From Bacteroidota bacterium (lineage in GTDB: Bacteria > Bacteroidota > Bacteroidia > Bacteroidales > Lentimicrobiaceae), in assembly GCA_009773515.1 (NCBI GenBank), contig WSXX01000017.1:1-64000 (forward strand): a stretch of DNA of 64,000 bases. The letters are read 5' to 3'. Positions within the stretch are counted from its first letter, which is position 1; each line of letters begins with the position of its first letter. Positions 33,230-41,747 of this stretch are shown piece after piece. The notes below the pieces were generated by a model that was not told the origin of the DNA, did not search any database, and worked only from the letters and a program-made list of their open reading frames with translations. The position numbers and the translations under genes were made by a program.

Positions 33230-35599
33230 TTAGAACTTTATGTTGTATGTAACTGAAGGAATAAGCGGGAAAATGGATACCTGCTTGAGTTTACTGATGG
33301 TTCCATTATCGCTGTATTCATTTTCAATAAAATAGAAAAACGGATTTTTACGGTTGTAGGCATTGTAGAGTCCCAACTCCCATGTTCGTTCATGTCTTTT
33401 CATTTGTTTATGAAACTGAATGGCAAAATCCAATCTGTGGTAAGCTTTCATACGGAATGAGTTGACTTTTCCGTAATCAGTAACCGTGTTAAAGTATTCA
33501 TAATAATTGGGATCTCCTTCAGGAAGGTATTCTGCAATGGGAGAGTAGGTGTTTCCTGGATATTCGCCTAGAGGGAGTGTGATTGCACTTCCGGTTCCGT
33601 AAACCCATGTACCTGATAATGTTATATTTTTACTGAGTTCGTAAATTGCAACAACCGAAATGTCATGTCGGCGGTCGTACCTCGCCCAGAAGTATTCTCC
33701 GAAGTTGATTTCATCGAATTTAAGCTTTGTCCACGACAAGGTGTATCCAACCCATCCAGTCAACTTTCCGGTTTTTCGCTGAACAAGCATTTCGATACCG
33801 TAAGATTTGCCGGAACCGGCTGTAACATTGTCCTGCCAGGTAAAATTCTGCGCTTCAGTAGGATCATCAAGCAGTAAAAAGCTGGCTCCGGGTTTATAAC
33901 CTAAAATATTTCTGCTCCATTTGTAATAACCTTCAAGTGTCAGCGTCAGATTTTTTGATGGAAGATCCTGCGCCAGACCAGCTGACACTTGTCTGGAATT
34001 CTGAGGCTTTACTAAGCTTGTGGATGGAACCCATAAGTCTGTTGGCAAACCTATGCCGGTATTGCTCAGCAGGTGTATAAACTGATTCATTTCAGCAAAA
34101 GCGACTTTGGCAGATATCCCTTCCTTTATCAGATAATTGATTGAAAGGCGTGGCTCAACAAAAACGTAATTTTTTTTATCTGCAATAAAATGGCTCATTC
34201 TTACGCCTGCATTTGCCTGAAACCGCTTCAGGGTTATGTGGTTCTCAATGTAAATACCGGATTCCTGTGAATCATAACTTGTTGTCTTCTTAAAGTCTAT
34301 AAGTGTCTGGCTGTCTTTTTCGATAATTGCTGAAGGTGTGAAAAGGTGGTTTGTTGTTTGAAGACCGGCCCTGAGCAGATATTTGGTTGAAACATGGTAT
34401 TCAAGGTCGTATTTAACAGCAAGGTCTCTTATTCCTGAATTATAATTTAATTTGTAAGTTCCGTATTTGTCTTTTTCTTCATTGAAGATGTTGAGGTCGT
34501 AACTGCTGTAAATAAATGATGTATTTGAGAAAACCCTGCTGGTGAACAAATGATTCCATCTCAGGGTTGCTGTTGCATTTTGCCAGTAAAGTCCTCCTTT
34601 TGATTTATTGGATTCATTTTCATAATTGTAGGAATTCACAAATTGAAATTTATCCCGGCCAAAGTATCCCGAAAGATAGACTTTGTTTTTTCGCCCGAAA
34701 TCATAATTGAGTTTGGCGTTCAGGTCATAAAAATAATAACCTCCCTTGCTGTCATCGGGCATAAAAGGCCGCGTTAACACATCGATATAAGTGCGGCGTC
34801 CTGAGATGAGGAATGATGATTTATCCTTAATAAGCGGCCCTTCCAGCACAAGCCTCGATGAGAGTATCCCAATGCCTGCTTCTCCGCTGAACTTTTGTTT
34901 GTTTCCATCTTTCATGGTCATTTCTACCACCGATGAGAGCCTGCCTCCATATCGGGCCGGAAATCCGCCCTTGGTAAGTTCTATACTTTTTAAGGCATCG
35001 CCATTAAAGATGGAGAAAAATCCGAAAAGATGGTTGGCATTGTATACCGGCGCATCATCTAGGATAATAAGGTTTTGATCCGGCCCGCCACCTCGCACAT
35101 ACAAACCACTGTTGCCTTCCGATCCTTTCTGAACTCCGGGCAAAAGCTGAAGTGCTTTAAAAACATCCTTTTCACCTAAAAGTGCAGGAATATTTCTGAT
35201 TTGTTTAACCGGAACACTTATCATGCTCATTCGGTTGCTTTCGCTCTGGCGTTCAGCTTTTTCAGCAGATATTACAACTTCTTCAAGTGTAATGCTGGGA
35301 TCAAGCCATATATCAAGTACCAGATTTTGTGTGAGATTAATCTCCCTGATGATTGTCTGATATCCGATATAGGAATATGAAACCTCATAGTTTCCGGCCG
35401 GAAGCGTAATTGAATAAAACCCGTAGTTGTTCGTAACTGTGCCTCCGCTAATTGAGGCTATGTATATGTTTACCCCGGGAAGTAGTTCTCTGCTGTCTTT
35501 TTCTTTTACATAGCCGCTCACAGAAAATTTCTGTTGTGCATAAACAGGCATGGCAACAATCATTATGAAAGTTACCAGAATAGTAATTCTCAGGCGCAT
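33230..35599 (-). CDS. TonB-dependent outer-membrane receptor with carboxypeptidase-like regulatory domain
   Basis: A 789-residue receptor. The signal peptide ends PVYAQ; residues 25-110 form a carboxypeptidase-D regulatory-like domain (VSGYVKEKDSRELLPGVNIYI). The plug follows with LLPGVQKGSEGNSGLYVRGG, PDQNLIILDDAPVYNANHL and GRLSSVVEMTMKDGN, then the 22-strand barrel, ending VTYNIKF. It imports a ligand using TonB energy. Length is short for a SusC protein and no SusD gene is adjacent, so the DUF4249 gene is the partner. No sigma/anti-sigma genes are nearby. Confidence 0.92.
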   Translation of the reverse strand: MRLRITILVTFIMIVAMPVYAQQKFSVSGYVKEKDSRELLPGVNIYIASISGGTVTNNYGFYSITLPAGNYEVSYSYIGYQTIIREINLTQNLVLDIWLDPSITLEEVVISAEKAERQSESNRMSMISVPVKQIRNIPALLGEKDVFKALQLLPGVQKGSEGNSGLYVRGGGPDQNLIILDDAPVYNANHLFGFFSIFNGDALKSIELTKGGFPARYGGRLSSVVEMTMKDGNKQKFSGEAGIGILSSRLVLEGPLIKDKSSFLISGRRTYIDVLTRPFMPDDSKGGYYFYDLNAKLNYDFGRKNKVYLSGYFGRDKFQFVNSYNYENESNKSKGGLYWQNATATLRWNHLFTSRVFSNTSFIYSSYDLNIFNEEKDKYGTYKLNYNSGIRDLAVKYDLEYHVSTKYLLRAGLQTTNHLFTPSAIIEKDSQTLIDFKKTTSYDSQESGIYIENHITLKRFQANAGVRMSHFIADKKNYVFVEPRLSINYLIKEGISAKVAFAEMNQFIHLLSNTGIGLPTDLWVPSTSLVKPQNSRQVSAGLAQDLPSKNLTLTLEGYYKWSRNILGYKPGASFLLLDDPTEAQNFTWQDNVTAGSGKSYGIEMLVQRKTGKLTGWVGYTLSWTKLKFDEINFGEYFWARYDRRHDISVVAIYELSKNITLSGTWVYGTGSAITLPLGEYPGNTYSPIAEYLPEGDPNYYEYFNTVTDYGKVNSFRMKAYHRLDFAIQFHKQMKRHERTWELGLYNAYNRKNPFFYFIENEYSDNGTISKLKQVSIFPLIPSVTYNIKF

Positions 35600-35662
35600 A
35601 TAGTTTTGTTAGGTAATTTTTGAAGGTGTCTGCAATACAAAAATCAGTCCGCCATTTATCAA

Positions 35663-36922
35663 TTATGTTTTTTGTTTTTTCTTTTTTGCGGCCGGGAAAA
35701 GTACGTTGTTAAGAATAAGCCGGTATCCCGGAGAATTGGGGTACATGTTAAGGTCGGTAGGAGGATCGCCAACCAGATGCTGATAATCCTCAGGATCATG
35801 TCCACCATAAAAAGTCCATGTACCTTTACCAAACGCGCCATGAATGTACCTGGCTTCGTTGGCAGCTTTATTTTCTCCCATGAGAATTACATTCGATTTC
35901 ACAAAATTCTTGTTAAAAGCTGTGGTTTGACCCATGAATCCTTTGATTACCTTTTCATGATTTTGTGTAAGCATTGCAGGAACCGGATCCCACTTGGCCG
36001 AAAAGTCAAATAAAGTAAAGAAATCGTTTGCCATTGTGACTTTACGTGTGGTGGTAACATCAATGTTTGAAACCTCGTATTCGTAAGGGTTAGTCACCAG
36101 ACTGAAGTCAGTAAAAGCAAAACAATTATGGTATTCCAGATGATCGTTCACATTAGGATCTGCCGGATCACCATCAAACATTACATCGCAGATGTCAAGG
36201 TGTTCGGTTGCAAGTGCAATATCATAACTGTCAGGAGCTGAGCACATAGCAAAAAGATAACCCCCGCCGGAAGTAAATTCTCTTATTTTATGAGAAACAG
36301 CTCTTTTTAAATGAGATACTTTAGAGAATCCCAATCTTGTCGCCATGGCTTCGGTATTGCTGACATCTTCGCGATACCATGGAGCATTTCTGTAAGCAGC
36401 CCAGAATTTTCCGTATTGACCGGTAAAATCTTCATGATGCAGATGCAACCAGTCATACATGGGCAAAACCCCGCCAATTACCTCTTCATCATAAATTATA
36501 TCGTAGGGTATCTCAGCATATGTTAACGCCAGGGTAACTGCATCATCCCATGGTAATTTGCTTTTTGGAGTATAAACTGCAATCCGTGGCGCTTTTTGCA
36601 AACGCATTTCATCCATATTTACTGCCGGGTCGCTTAATTCCAATAAAATAGCATCTGCCTGTACATCAGCAATTATCTGATAAGATACTCCACGCACCAC
36701 ACACTCTCCTTCAAGCAACGGATGGTGTTGAAACATGAAACTTCCGCCCCGGTAATTCAATAACCAGCTGACTTCCACCTCCTGTTGAAGTGTCCAGAAT
36801 GCAATCCCATAAGCCTTTAAATGGTTTTTCTGAACCTTATCCATCGGTATAAGAATGTATGAACCGAATGAATACATGAAGGCGAACAGAAAAGCAATTA
36901 AAAGCAGGTAATGTTTTTTCAT
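35663..36922 (-). CDS. Exported conserved Bacteroidetes protein, often named asparagine synthetase B
   Basis: A 419-residue exported protein (hydrophobic start MKKHYLLLIAFLFAFMYSFG). Segments such as SYILIPMDKVQKNHLKAYGI and NYRGGSFMF recur in Bacteroidetes proteins annotated asparagine synthetase B. That label is not supported: the cytoplasmic enzyme has an N-terminal glutaminase Cys and an ATP-pyrophosphatase SGGxDS motif, and neither is seen. Instead there is a class-I-amidotransferase-like or ThuA-like pattern near residues 215-245 (FTSGGGYLFAMCSAP) with a Cys at the nucleophile-elbow position, and GTWTFYGGHDPEDYQH later. True function unknown; a carbohydrate- or peptide-related role is only a guess. 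Confidence 0.7.
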   Translation of the reverse strand: MKKHYLLLIAFLFAFMYSFGSYILIPMDKVQKNHLKAYGIAFWTLQQEVEVSWLLNYRGGSFMFQHHPLLEGECVVRGVSYQIIADVQADAILLELSDPAVNMDEMRLQKAPRIAVYTPKSKLPWDDAVTLALTYAEIPYDIIYDEEVIGGVLPMYDWLHLHHEDFTGQYGKFWAAYRNAPWYREDVSNTEAMATRLGFSKVSHLKRAVSHKIREFTSGGGYLFAMCSAPDSYDIALATEHLDICDVMFDGDPADPNVNDHLEYHNCFAFTDFSLVTNPYEYEVSNIDVTTTRKVTMANDFFTLFDFSAKWDPVPAMLTQNHEKVIKGFMGQTTAFNKNFVKSNVILMGENKAANEARYIHGAFGKGTWTFYGGHDPEDYQHLVGDPPTDLNMYPNSPGYRLILNNVLFPAAKKKKQKT

Positions 36923-37009
36923 GCCAGATAAGTTTAATCGTGTAAGAATAAACGCCGTGATACCCTGTTTTGTTATATCACAGGGTTATTAAAGATGGTT
37001 AATTGTGCT

Positions 37010-38542
37010 TTAAAACGGGGTTTCGTGGTCTGGCGGCATATCGTTCATCTTTGATTGAACGGTAATTGTGCTTGTACTTCCATCAAACTGGGCACTTGGA
37101 GCAATACTTCCGGCCATACTGAAATCACTTGGATCAGGATCCGTAAATTTGGCATATTTGCTGATGAAACGAAGCGGAATATCTCCCAAAGCTCCATTAC
37201 GGTGCTTGGCGATACTTATTTCAGCATGTCCAATCAGGCTGGCGCCGCCTTCATCGGTGTTTTGGTTGTAATATTCAGGGCGATAAATAAAAATAACCAT
37301 ATCTGCATCCTGCTCTATCGCACCGGATTCACGAAGGTCGGATAACAAAGGTTTTTTATTCGGGCGTTGTTCTACCGAGCGGTTAAGCTGCGAAAGCGCA
37401 ATAACCGGAATGCTCAGCTCCTTGGCAAGACTTTTCAGCGAACGTGAAATTGCACTGATTTCCTGTTCCCTGTTGCCGTTGTTGCGATCAAGGCCAGCCG
37501 ACATCAGCTGGATATAATCAATAATCACCAGTTGAATATCATGTTGCGCCTTAAGCCTCCGGCATTTTGCCCTGAGTTCAAAAATTGAAAGCGAAGGAGT
37601 ATCATCAATAAACAATGGTGCATCAATCAGGTTGTTGATCTTGGAATTCAACTGCTCCCATTCATAATTTTCAAGATTGCCTTTGCGCAATTTGTCGCCA
37701 GGCAATTGAGCTTCTGCAGAAATAAGTCTGGTAACCAGCTGAACAGATGACATTTCGAGCGAAAACACCGCAACAGCTTTTTTGAAATCAACAGCAACAT
37801 TGCGCGCAATGGTTAAAACAAAAGCAGTTTTACCCATACCAGGGCGGGCTGCCATAATAATCAGGTCAGATGGCTGCCAGCCTGATGTTAACCGGTCGAG
37901 TTCGGTAAATCCCGAAGGAATGCCACTGAATTGTCCTGGCTTCGTTTTAGCTGATTCAATCTGCTTTACCGCATCCCGCACAAGTGAATGCATGTCGAGA
38001 TAATTGCGGCGCATATTGTTCTCTCCGACACTGAACAGCTGATTTTCTGCTTTGTCGAGCAATTGGAAAACATCGGTTGTGTCTTCGTAAGCTTCTTTGA
38101 TTATTTCAGATGAAATTCTGATCAACTCACGCTGGATAAATTTTTGGAGGATTATACGGGCATGAAACTCAGTGTTTGCCGATGAAGCAACTCTGTTGGT
38201 AAGCTGAGCAATGTAAAACGGACCTCCGGCAGCTTCAAGTTCTCCTGAAAATTTAAGTTCGTTTGTAACGGTAAGAATATCAATTGGTTCACCCTTCGTA
38301 AACAGGCGAGAAATTGACTGAAATATAATCTGGTGTGCGTCTTTGTAAAAAGCGTCGGGCCTTATAACATCAATAATTGCAGCAAGTGCATCTTTTTCAA
38401 GCATAATTGCTCCCAAAACAGCTTCCTCAAGGTCGAGTGCCTGTGGCGGAATTTTGCCATGCTCAAATATGTCACTTAAACCGGGTGATCGAGTCCCTTT
38501 CTTATTGCGGGTTACAGCTATTGATTTACTATTTTCTTCCAT
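37010..38542 (-). CDS. dnaB: Replicative DNA helicase DnaB
   Basis: Hexameric helicase that unwinds DNA at the replication fork. The 510-residue protein has the N-terminal primase-interaction domain (PQALDLEEAVLGAIML at about 33-48), the linker, and a RecA-like domain with Walker A ARPGMGKT around 232-239, Walker B LVIIDYIQLM, the Arg-finger region QLNRSVEQR and SDLRESGAIEQDADMV. A short acidic/basic N-terminal extension precedes the domain. No intein is present. A TACTTTTG element ends only 4 bases before the start codon, suggesting a leaderless or very short leader mRNA, or a start further in. It is the only gene in its unit. Confidence 0.97.
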   Translation of the reverse strand: MEENSKSIAVTRNKKGTRSPGLSDIFEHGKIPPQALDLEEAVLGAIMLEKDALAAIIDVIRPDAFYKDAHQIIFQSISRLFTKGEPIDILTVTNELKFSGELEAAGGPFYIAQLTNRVASSANTEFHARIILQKFIQRELIRISSEIIKEAYEDTTDVFQLLDKAENQLFSVGENNMRRNYLDMHSLVRDAVKQIESAKTKPGQFSGIPSGFTELDRLTSGWQPSDLIIMAARPGMGKTAFVLTIARNVAVDFKKAVAVFSLEMSSVQLVTRLISAEAQLPGDKLRKGNLENYEWEQLNSKINNLIDAPLFIDDTPSLSIFELRAKCRRLKAQHDIQLVIIDYIQLMSAGLDRNNGNREQEISAISRSLKSLAKELSIPVIALSQLNRSVEQRPNKKPLLSDLRESGAIEQDADMVIFIYRPEYYNQNTDEGGASLIGHAEISIAKHRNGALGDIPLRFISKYAKFTDPDPSDFSMAGSIAPSAQFDGSTSTITVQSKMNDMPPDHETPF

Positions 38543-38546
38543 ACCT

Positions 38547-38554
38547 CAAAAGTA
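38547..38554 (-). promoter_or_regulatory. Promoter -7 box at the dnaB start codon
   Basis: TACTTTTG on the minus strand matches TAnnTTTG and ends 4 bases before the ATG, so the transcript start would fall near the start codon itself. Confidence 0.4.
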
Positions 38555-38693
38555 TGAATTTGAACCAACTCCTGAATGCCTTTTCAGGAATATTTTTGAA
38601 CAAAAGCACATCAAAATTAAGTTGTTCAATATCAGGAGCAAAGATTAAATCCAACTCTTCTGCACCCGCAACCTATGCAAACGGCATATTTTA

Positions 38694-38701
38694 TACTTTT
38701 G
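38694..38701 (+). promoter_or_regulatory. Promoter -7 box for the TlpA-like thioredoxin gene
   Basis: TACTTTTG followed by C matches TAnnTTTG and ends 18 bases before the chosen start at 38720, arguing against the upstream start at 38675. Confidence 0.55.
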
Positions 38702-38719
38702 CAGTCCAAACTATGTTTT

Positions 38720-39856
38720 ATGAAATATTCTGCATTTCCTTCTGTCTTATTTCTTTTGATTTGTTTCAGCCCTTATGTTGCGTTTACCCAGCAAATTGCA
38801 ACAGTTTCCGGAAAACTGAATGGTGATAACAAATCAGGGGTTCAGCTTACACTGTCCGATCCTGTTGAAATGAATTCAGAAAACAAATCTGTTATTACTG
38901 GTGATAATGGAAGTTTTTTTATTCAGGCACAAGTCGAAAGCCTCAGAATTTTCAAACTTTCAGTTAATTCAGGAAATTATCTGGTGTTGTTTCTCCTTCC
39001 GGGAGATTCGGTCAATCTGAACCTTTCAGCATCAAAACTTAACCAGAATCCTGAAATATATGGCTCAGACCATACCCGTCTGGCATATTTTTTGGCAGGA
39101 AACCTGACTTTTTTCGATAGAAAAATTGATAGCCTGAATAATTTATACACAGTTTCACAGGGAAGAGATGATTTTAATGTTGTAAAATCCTCGATTGAAG
39201 CAGAATATCATTTGATAAATGGAAAAAAAACATCCTATCTGCGCGATGTTCTTACAAAAAATTCTAAATCACCGGCGTCTTTGCTTTTTGTGGATAAGCT
39301 TGATATTAATGAAGATCTGGAAGTTTATGAAACAGTTGCGAGCGGGGTTTTATCGGTTTATCCTGACTTTAAACTTGCACGTGACCTGAAAATCCGTACA
39401 GCGCTTGAACGCAAACTCGCTCCTGGTAGTCCGGCTCCTGAAATTGTGCTGCCAAATCCCGAAGGAAGTTTATATAAACTTTCATCGCTGAAAGGGAACA
39501 TTGTTCTTATTGATTTCTGGGCTTCGTGGTGCGGTCCTTGCCGTAAAGATAATCCGGAAGTTGTTAAAATGTATAAGCGGTTTAACAGCAAGGGATTTGA
39601 GATTCTCGGCGTTTCGCTCGACCGCGATAAAGATGCATGGATAAAAGCCATTGCAAAAGACAGCCTTACATGGAATCAGGTGAGCGACCTCAAATACTGG
39701 CAAAGTGAAGCTGCTCAGGCTTATGGTGTGAAATCAATTCCGCATACTGTACTTCTGGACAGGAATGGACTCGTTATTGCCCGCGGACTGAGGGGCAAAG
39801 CATTGGAGCGAAAACTTGAAGAAATTTTCCAGGAGGAAGATAATTCCGGGGAATAA
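38720..39856 (+). CDS. Exported TlpA/ResA-type thioredoxin with DUF4369-like N-terminal domain
   Basis: A 378-residue periplasmic thiol-disulfide protein. The signal peptide ends near AFTQ. Residues 25-225 resemble the Bacteroidetes DUF4369 domain (ATVSGKLNGDNKSGVQLTL). The C-terminal thioredoxin domain holds the active site WCGPC at 270-274 in FWASWCGPCRKDNPEV, plus the cis-Pro in KSIPHTVLLD. It probably reduces disulfides in cytochrome c assembly or in envelope proteins. The start at 38720 follows a promoter element and gives a clean signal peptide. A bidirectional terminator follows. Confidence 0.9.
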   Translation: MKYSAFPSVLFLLICFSPYVAFTQQIATVSGKLNGDNKSGVQLTLSDPVEMNSENKSVITGDNGSFFIQAQVESLRIFKLSVNSGNYLVLFLLPGDSVNLNLSASKLNQNPEIYGSDHTRLAYFLAGNLTFFDRKIDSLNNLYTVSQGRDDFNVVKSSIEAEYHLINGKKTSYLRDVLTKNSKSPASLLFVDKLDINEDLEVYETVASGVLSVYPDFKLARDLKIRTALERKLAPGSPAPEIVLPNPEGSLYKLSSLKGNIVLIDFWASWCGPCRKDNPEVVKMYKRFNSKGFEILGVSLDRDKDAWIKAIAKDSLTWNQVSDLKYWQSEAAQAYGVKSIPHTVLLDRNGLVIARGLRGKALERKLEEIFQEEDNSGE

Positions 39857-39901
39857 CAGCTGACGGATTGATTATTGGACTGGAACGACTATGTAATAAA
39901 T

Positions 39902-39931
39902 GCGCCTGAACACTAAATGATGTTCAGGCGC
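39902..39931. terminator. Bidirectional intrinsic terminator between thioredoxin and FKBP genes
   Basis: GCGCCTGAACA (39902-39912) pairs perfectly over 11 bases with TGTTCAGGCGC (39921-39931) around an 8-base loop, between convergent genes. Confidence 0.82.
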
Positions 39932-39986
39932 TATTTATTTCTCTGAAAAGGTAATCTGGAAATATGAAGATGCTGAGCTGAAAAGC

Positions 39987-40736
39987 TTATTCTTTTTCTA
40001 TTGAAATAAGTTCAACTTCAAAAATCAGCACAGAACCGCCAGGAATAGGACCGGCACCTCTTTCGCCATAACCAAGTTCTGAAGGGATTACAAATTCATA
40101 TTTTGCACCTGGTTTCATCAATTGAACGCCTTCTGTCCAACCGGCAATAACTCCGTTTAGCGGGAATTTAATAGTTTCGCCACGTTCAACTGAAGAATCG
40201 AAAACTGTTCCGTCAATTAATTTTCCTGTGTAATGAACTTCAACAACATCTTCCGGTTTTGGATTTTCACCCACACCTTCGGTAATAACTCTGTACTGCA
40301 GACCGCTTGGTGTTTCAATAACACCTGCTTTTGTTTTGTTTGCAGCAAGAAATGCAGCTCCGGCTTGTTTGGCTTCAGAATTTGAAGCTTCTGATTTTTG
40401 CTGTTGTTTTGCCATCATCTCCATTTGAAGCGACATCATCAAGGCTTCTGTAACTTCGTCATTCATTACAGAATCTATCCCACTAAGGCCATCTTTAAGT
40501 CCATTGTACATAATCTCAGCAGTTACTTCAATGCCATTGGTTTTCATGTTTCTGCCAATATCTCTTCCAATCATATAGCTGATAGAATCCTGGCGGGTCA
40601 GAATCTGAGCTGCAGCAGGAGTTTCAGTTATGGTTTTATTCTTTTTGTCTTTTTTGCTTTTCTGAGCTGATGCATTCATATTTATGGCAAAAAGCAGCAC
40701 AATCAGCAAAGTTGAGGTTGAAATGATTCGTTTCAT
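39987..40736 (-). CDS. Exported FKBP-type peptidyl-prolyl isomerase
   Basis: A 249-residue periplasmic chaperone/isomerase. The signal peptide ends NASAQ, followed by a Lys-rich stretch (KSKKDKKNK). An FKBP N-terminal dimerisation domain (about 40-140, RQDSISYMIGRDIGRNMKTNG) precedes the catalytic FKBP domain (about 160-249) with VEVHYTGKLIDGTVFDSS, VIAGWTEGVQLMKPG and GAGPIPGGSVLIFEVELISI. This two-part layout matches FkpA/Mip-type enzymes that help fold envelope proteins. The start at 40736 sits 24 bases past a TACTTTTG promoter element. Confidence 0.93.
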   Translation of the reverse strand: MKRIISTSTLLIVLLFAINMNASAQKSKKDKKNKTITETPAAAQILTRQDSISYMIGRDIGRNMKTNGIEVTAEIMYNGLKDGLSGIDSVMNDEVTEALMMSLQMEMMAKQQQKSEASNSEAKQAGAAFLAANKTKAGVIETPSGLQYRVITEGVGENPKPEDVVEVHYTGKLIDGTVFDSSVERGETIKFPLNGVIAGWTEGVQLMKPGAKYEFVIPSELGYGERGAGPIPGGSVLIFEVELISIEKE

Positions 40737-40760
40737 TATTCCTGGTTTTATTATGAAGCG

Positions 40761-40768
40761 CAAAAGTA
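40761..40768 (-). promoter_or_regulatory. Promoter -7 box for the FKBP gene
   Basis: TACTTTTG followed by C on the minus strand matches TAnnTTTG and ends 24 bases before the FKBP start codon. Confidence 0.55.
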
Positions 40769-40829
40769 TGAATTCGCAGCTCACTTACAATGAGTAGATT
40801 CAAATATTTGCAAAAATTAACAAAGGGAT

Positions 40830-41546
40830 TCAGGTAAAAATTATGTCGTTTTCTTCGATTAAGGGCATCCCTTTGTACCTGAGTAATAGTTGGGCAATTG
40901 CAACAACGTCTTTCTGGCAATAGGTAACAATGCGTTTCAGGTCATTGTCCTGCCAGTAAACTTGTCCCACCTGGCTTCCATCAATGTCATCTTTCGGTGT
41001 TGGAATGTTGAAAATGGCAGTGAGCAAAGCCAGTGAAGTATAATTCTTGTAATCGCCGAATTTCCATAGTTCCATGGTGTCAAGGTGCTGAATGTCCCAT
41101 GGTTTTTTACCGGCAATATCAAGCAATGGAGGAAGTTCTATTCCGTTGATCAACATTCTTCTTGATATGTAAGGGAAATCGAACTCTTTGCCATTGTGGG
41201 CGCATAAAAGGGTACCTGGCTTGCTGAAGTTGTTCTGAAGCATAACTGCGAAATCATTGAGCAATTGTGATTCGTTGTCGCTGGCAAATGATTTGATTCT
41301 CAGTTGATTATTGTGTATAAATCCAACAGAAATGCAGATGATTTTCCCGAATTCAGAGTAGATTCCGGCTCTTTCATACATCTTCTCAACAGTGATTTCT
41401 TCCTTTTCCTTTAACTTTATTGCTTTGTGTTCCCATAGTTGCCTTAGCTTTTCAGGTACCTGATCAAATGTTGGATATTGTGGAACTGTTTCAATATCAA
41501 GGAATAATACTTTTTCAATTTTTACATGTCCGAGCATAATGTTCAT
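40830..41546 (-). CDS. Predicted 3'-5' exonuclease (PolB exonuclease-like)
   Basis: A 238-residue soluble nuclease of the DEDD superfamily. ExoI is FLDIETVPQYPTFD; ExoII includes LCAHNGKEFDFPYI; the ExoIII region is YCQKDVVAIAQLLLRY, giving the four acidic residues DEDD. It matches the Bacteroidetes proteins annotated as a predicted 3'-5' exonuclease related to the proofreading domain of DNA polymerase B. It stands alone between the FKBP gene and a divergent lipoprotein gene. Its substrate (DNA or RNA) is not known; a repair role is inferred. Confidence 0.85.
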   Translation of the reverse strand: MNIMLGHVKIEKVLFLDIETVPQYPTFDQVPEKLRQLWEHKAIKLKEKEEITVEKMYERAGIYSEFGKIICISVGFIHNNQLRIKSFASDNESQLLNDFAVMLQNNFSKPGTLLCAHNGKEFDFPYISRRMLINGIELPPLLDIAGKKPWDIQHLDTMELWKFGDYKNYTSLALLTAIFNIPTPKDDIDGSQVGQVYWQDNDLKRIVTYCQKDVVAIAQLLLRYKGMPLIEENDIIFT

Positions 41547-41747
41547 ATTTTAACGGTTAAAGGTATGAAATTATTTATTTGCAAATATTTTGAAACAAAA
41601 TTCATGTTTTTATAGCCAAACCATCATTTCATTGCTTGAATTTATTTTATTGAAGTGGTTAATCAAAGCATTCACTAATTTTGGCAAACGGGTTTCCGTA
41701 AAATTTGTTTTTACTAAGCGGGCCGAATTTGTTGTAATCTTTGTCAG

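Noticed and set aside
35663-36922. Literal asparagine synthetase B function
   Set aside because: The protein is exported and lacks the glutaminase N-terminus and the ATP-pyrophosphatase motif.
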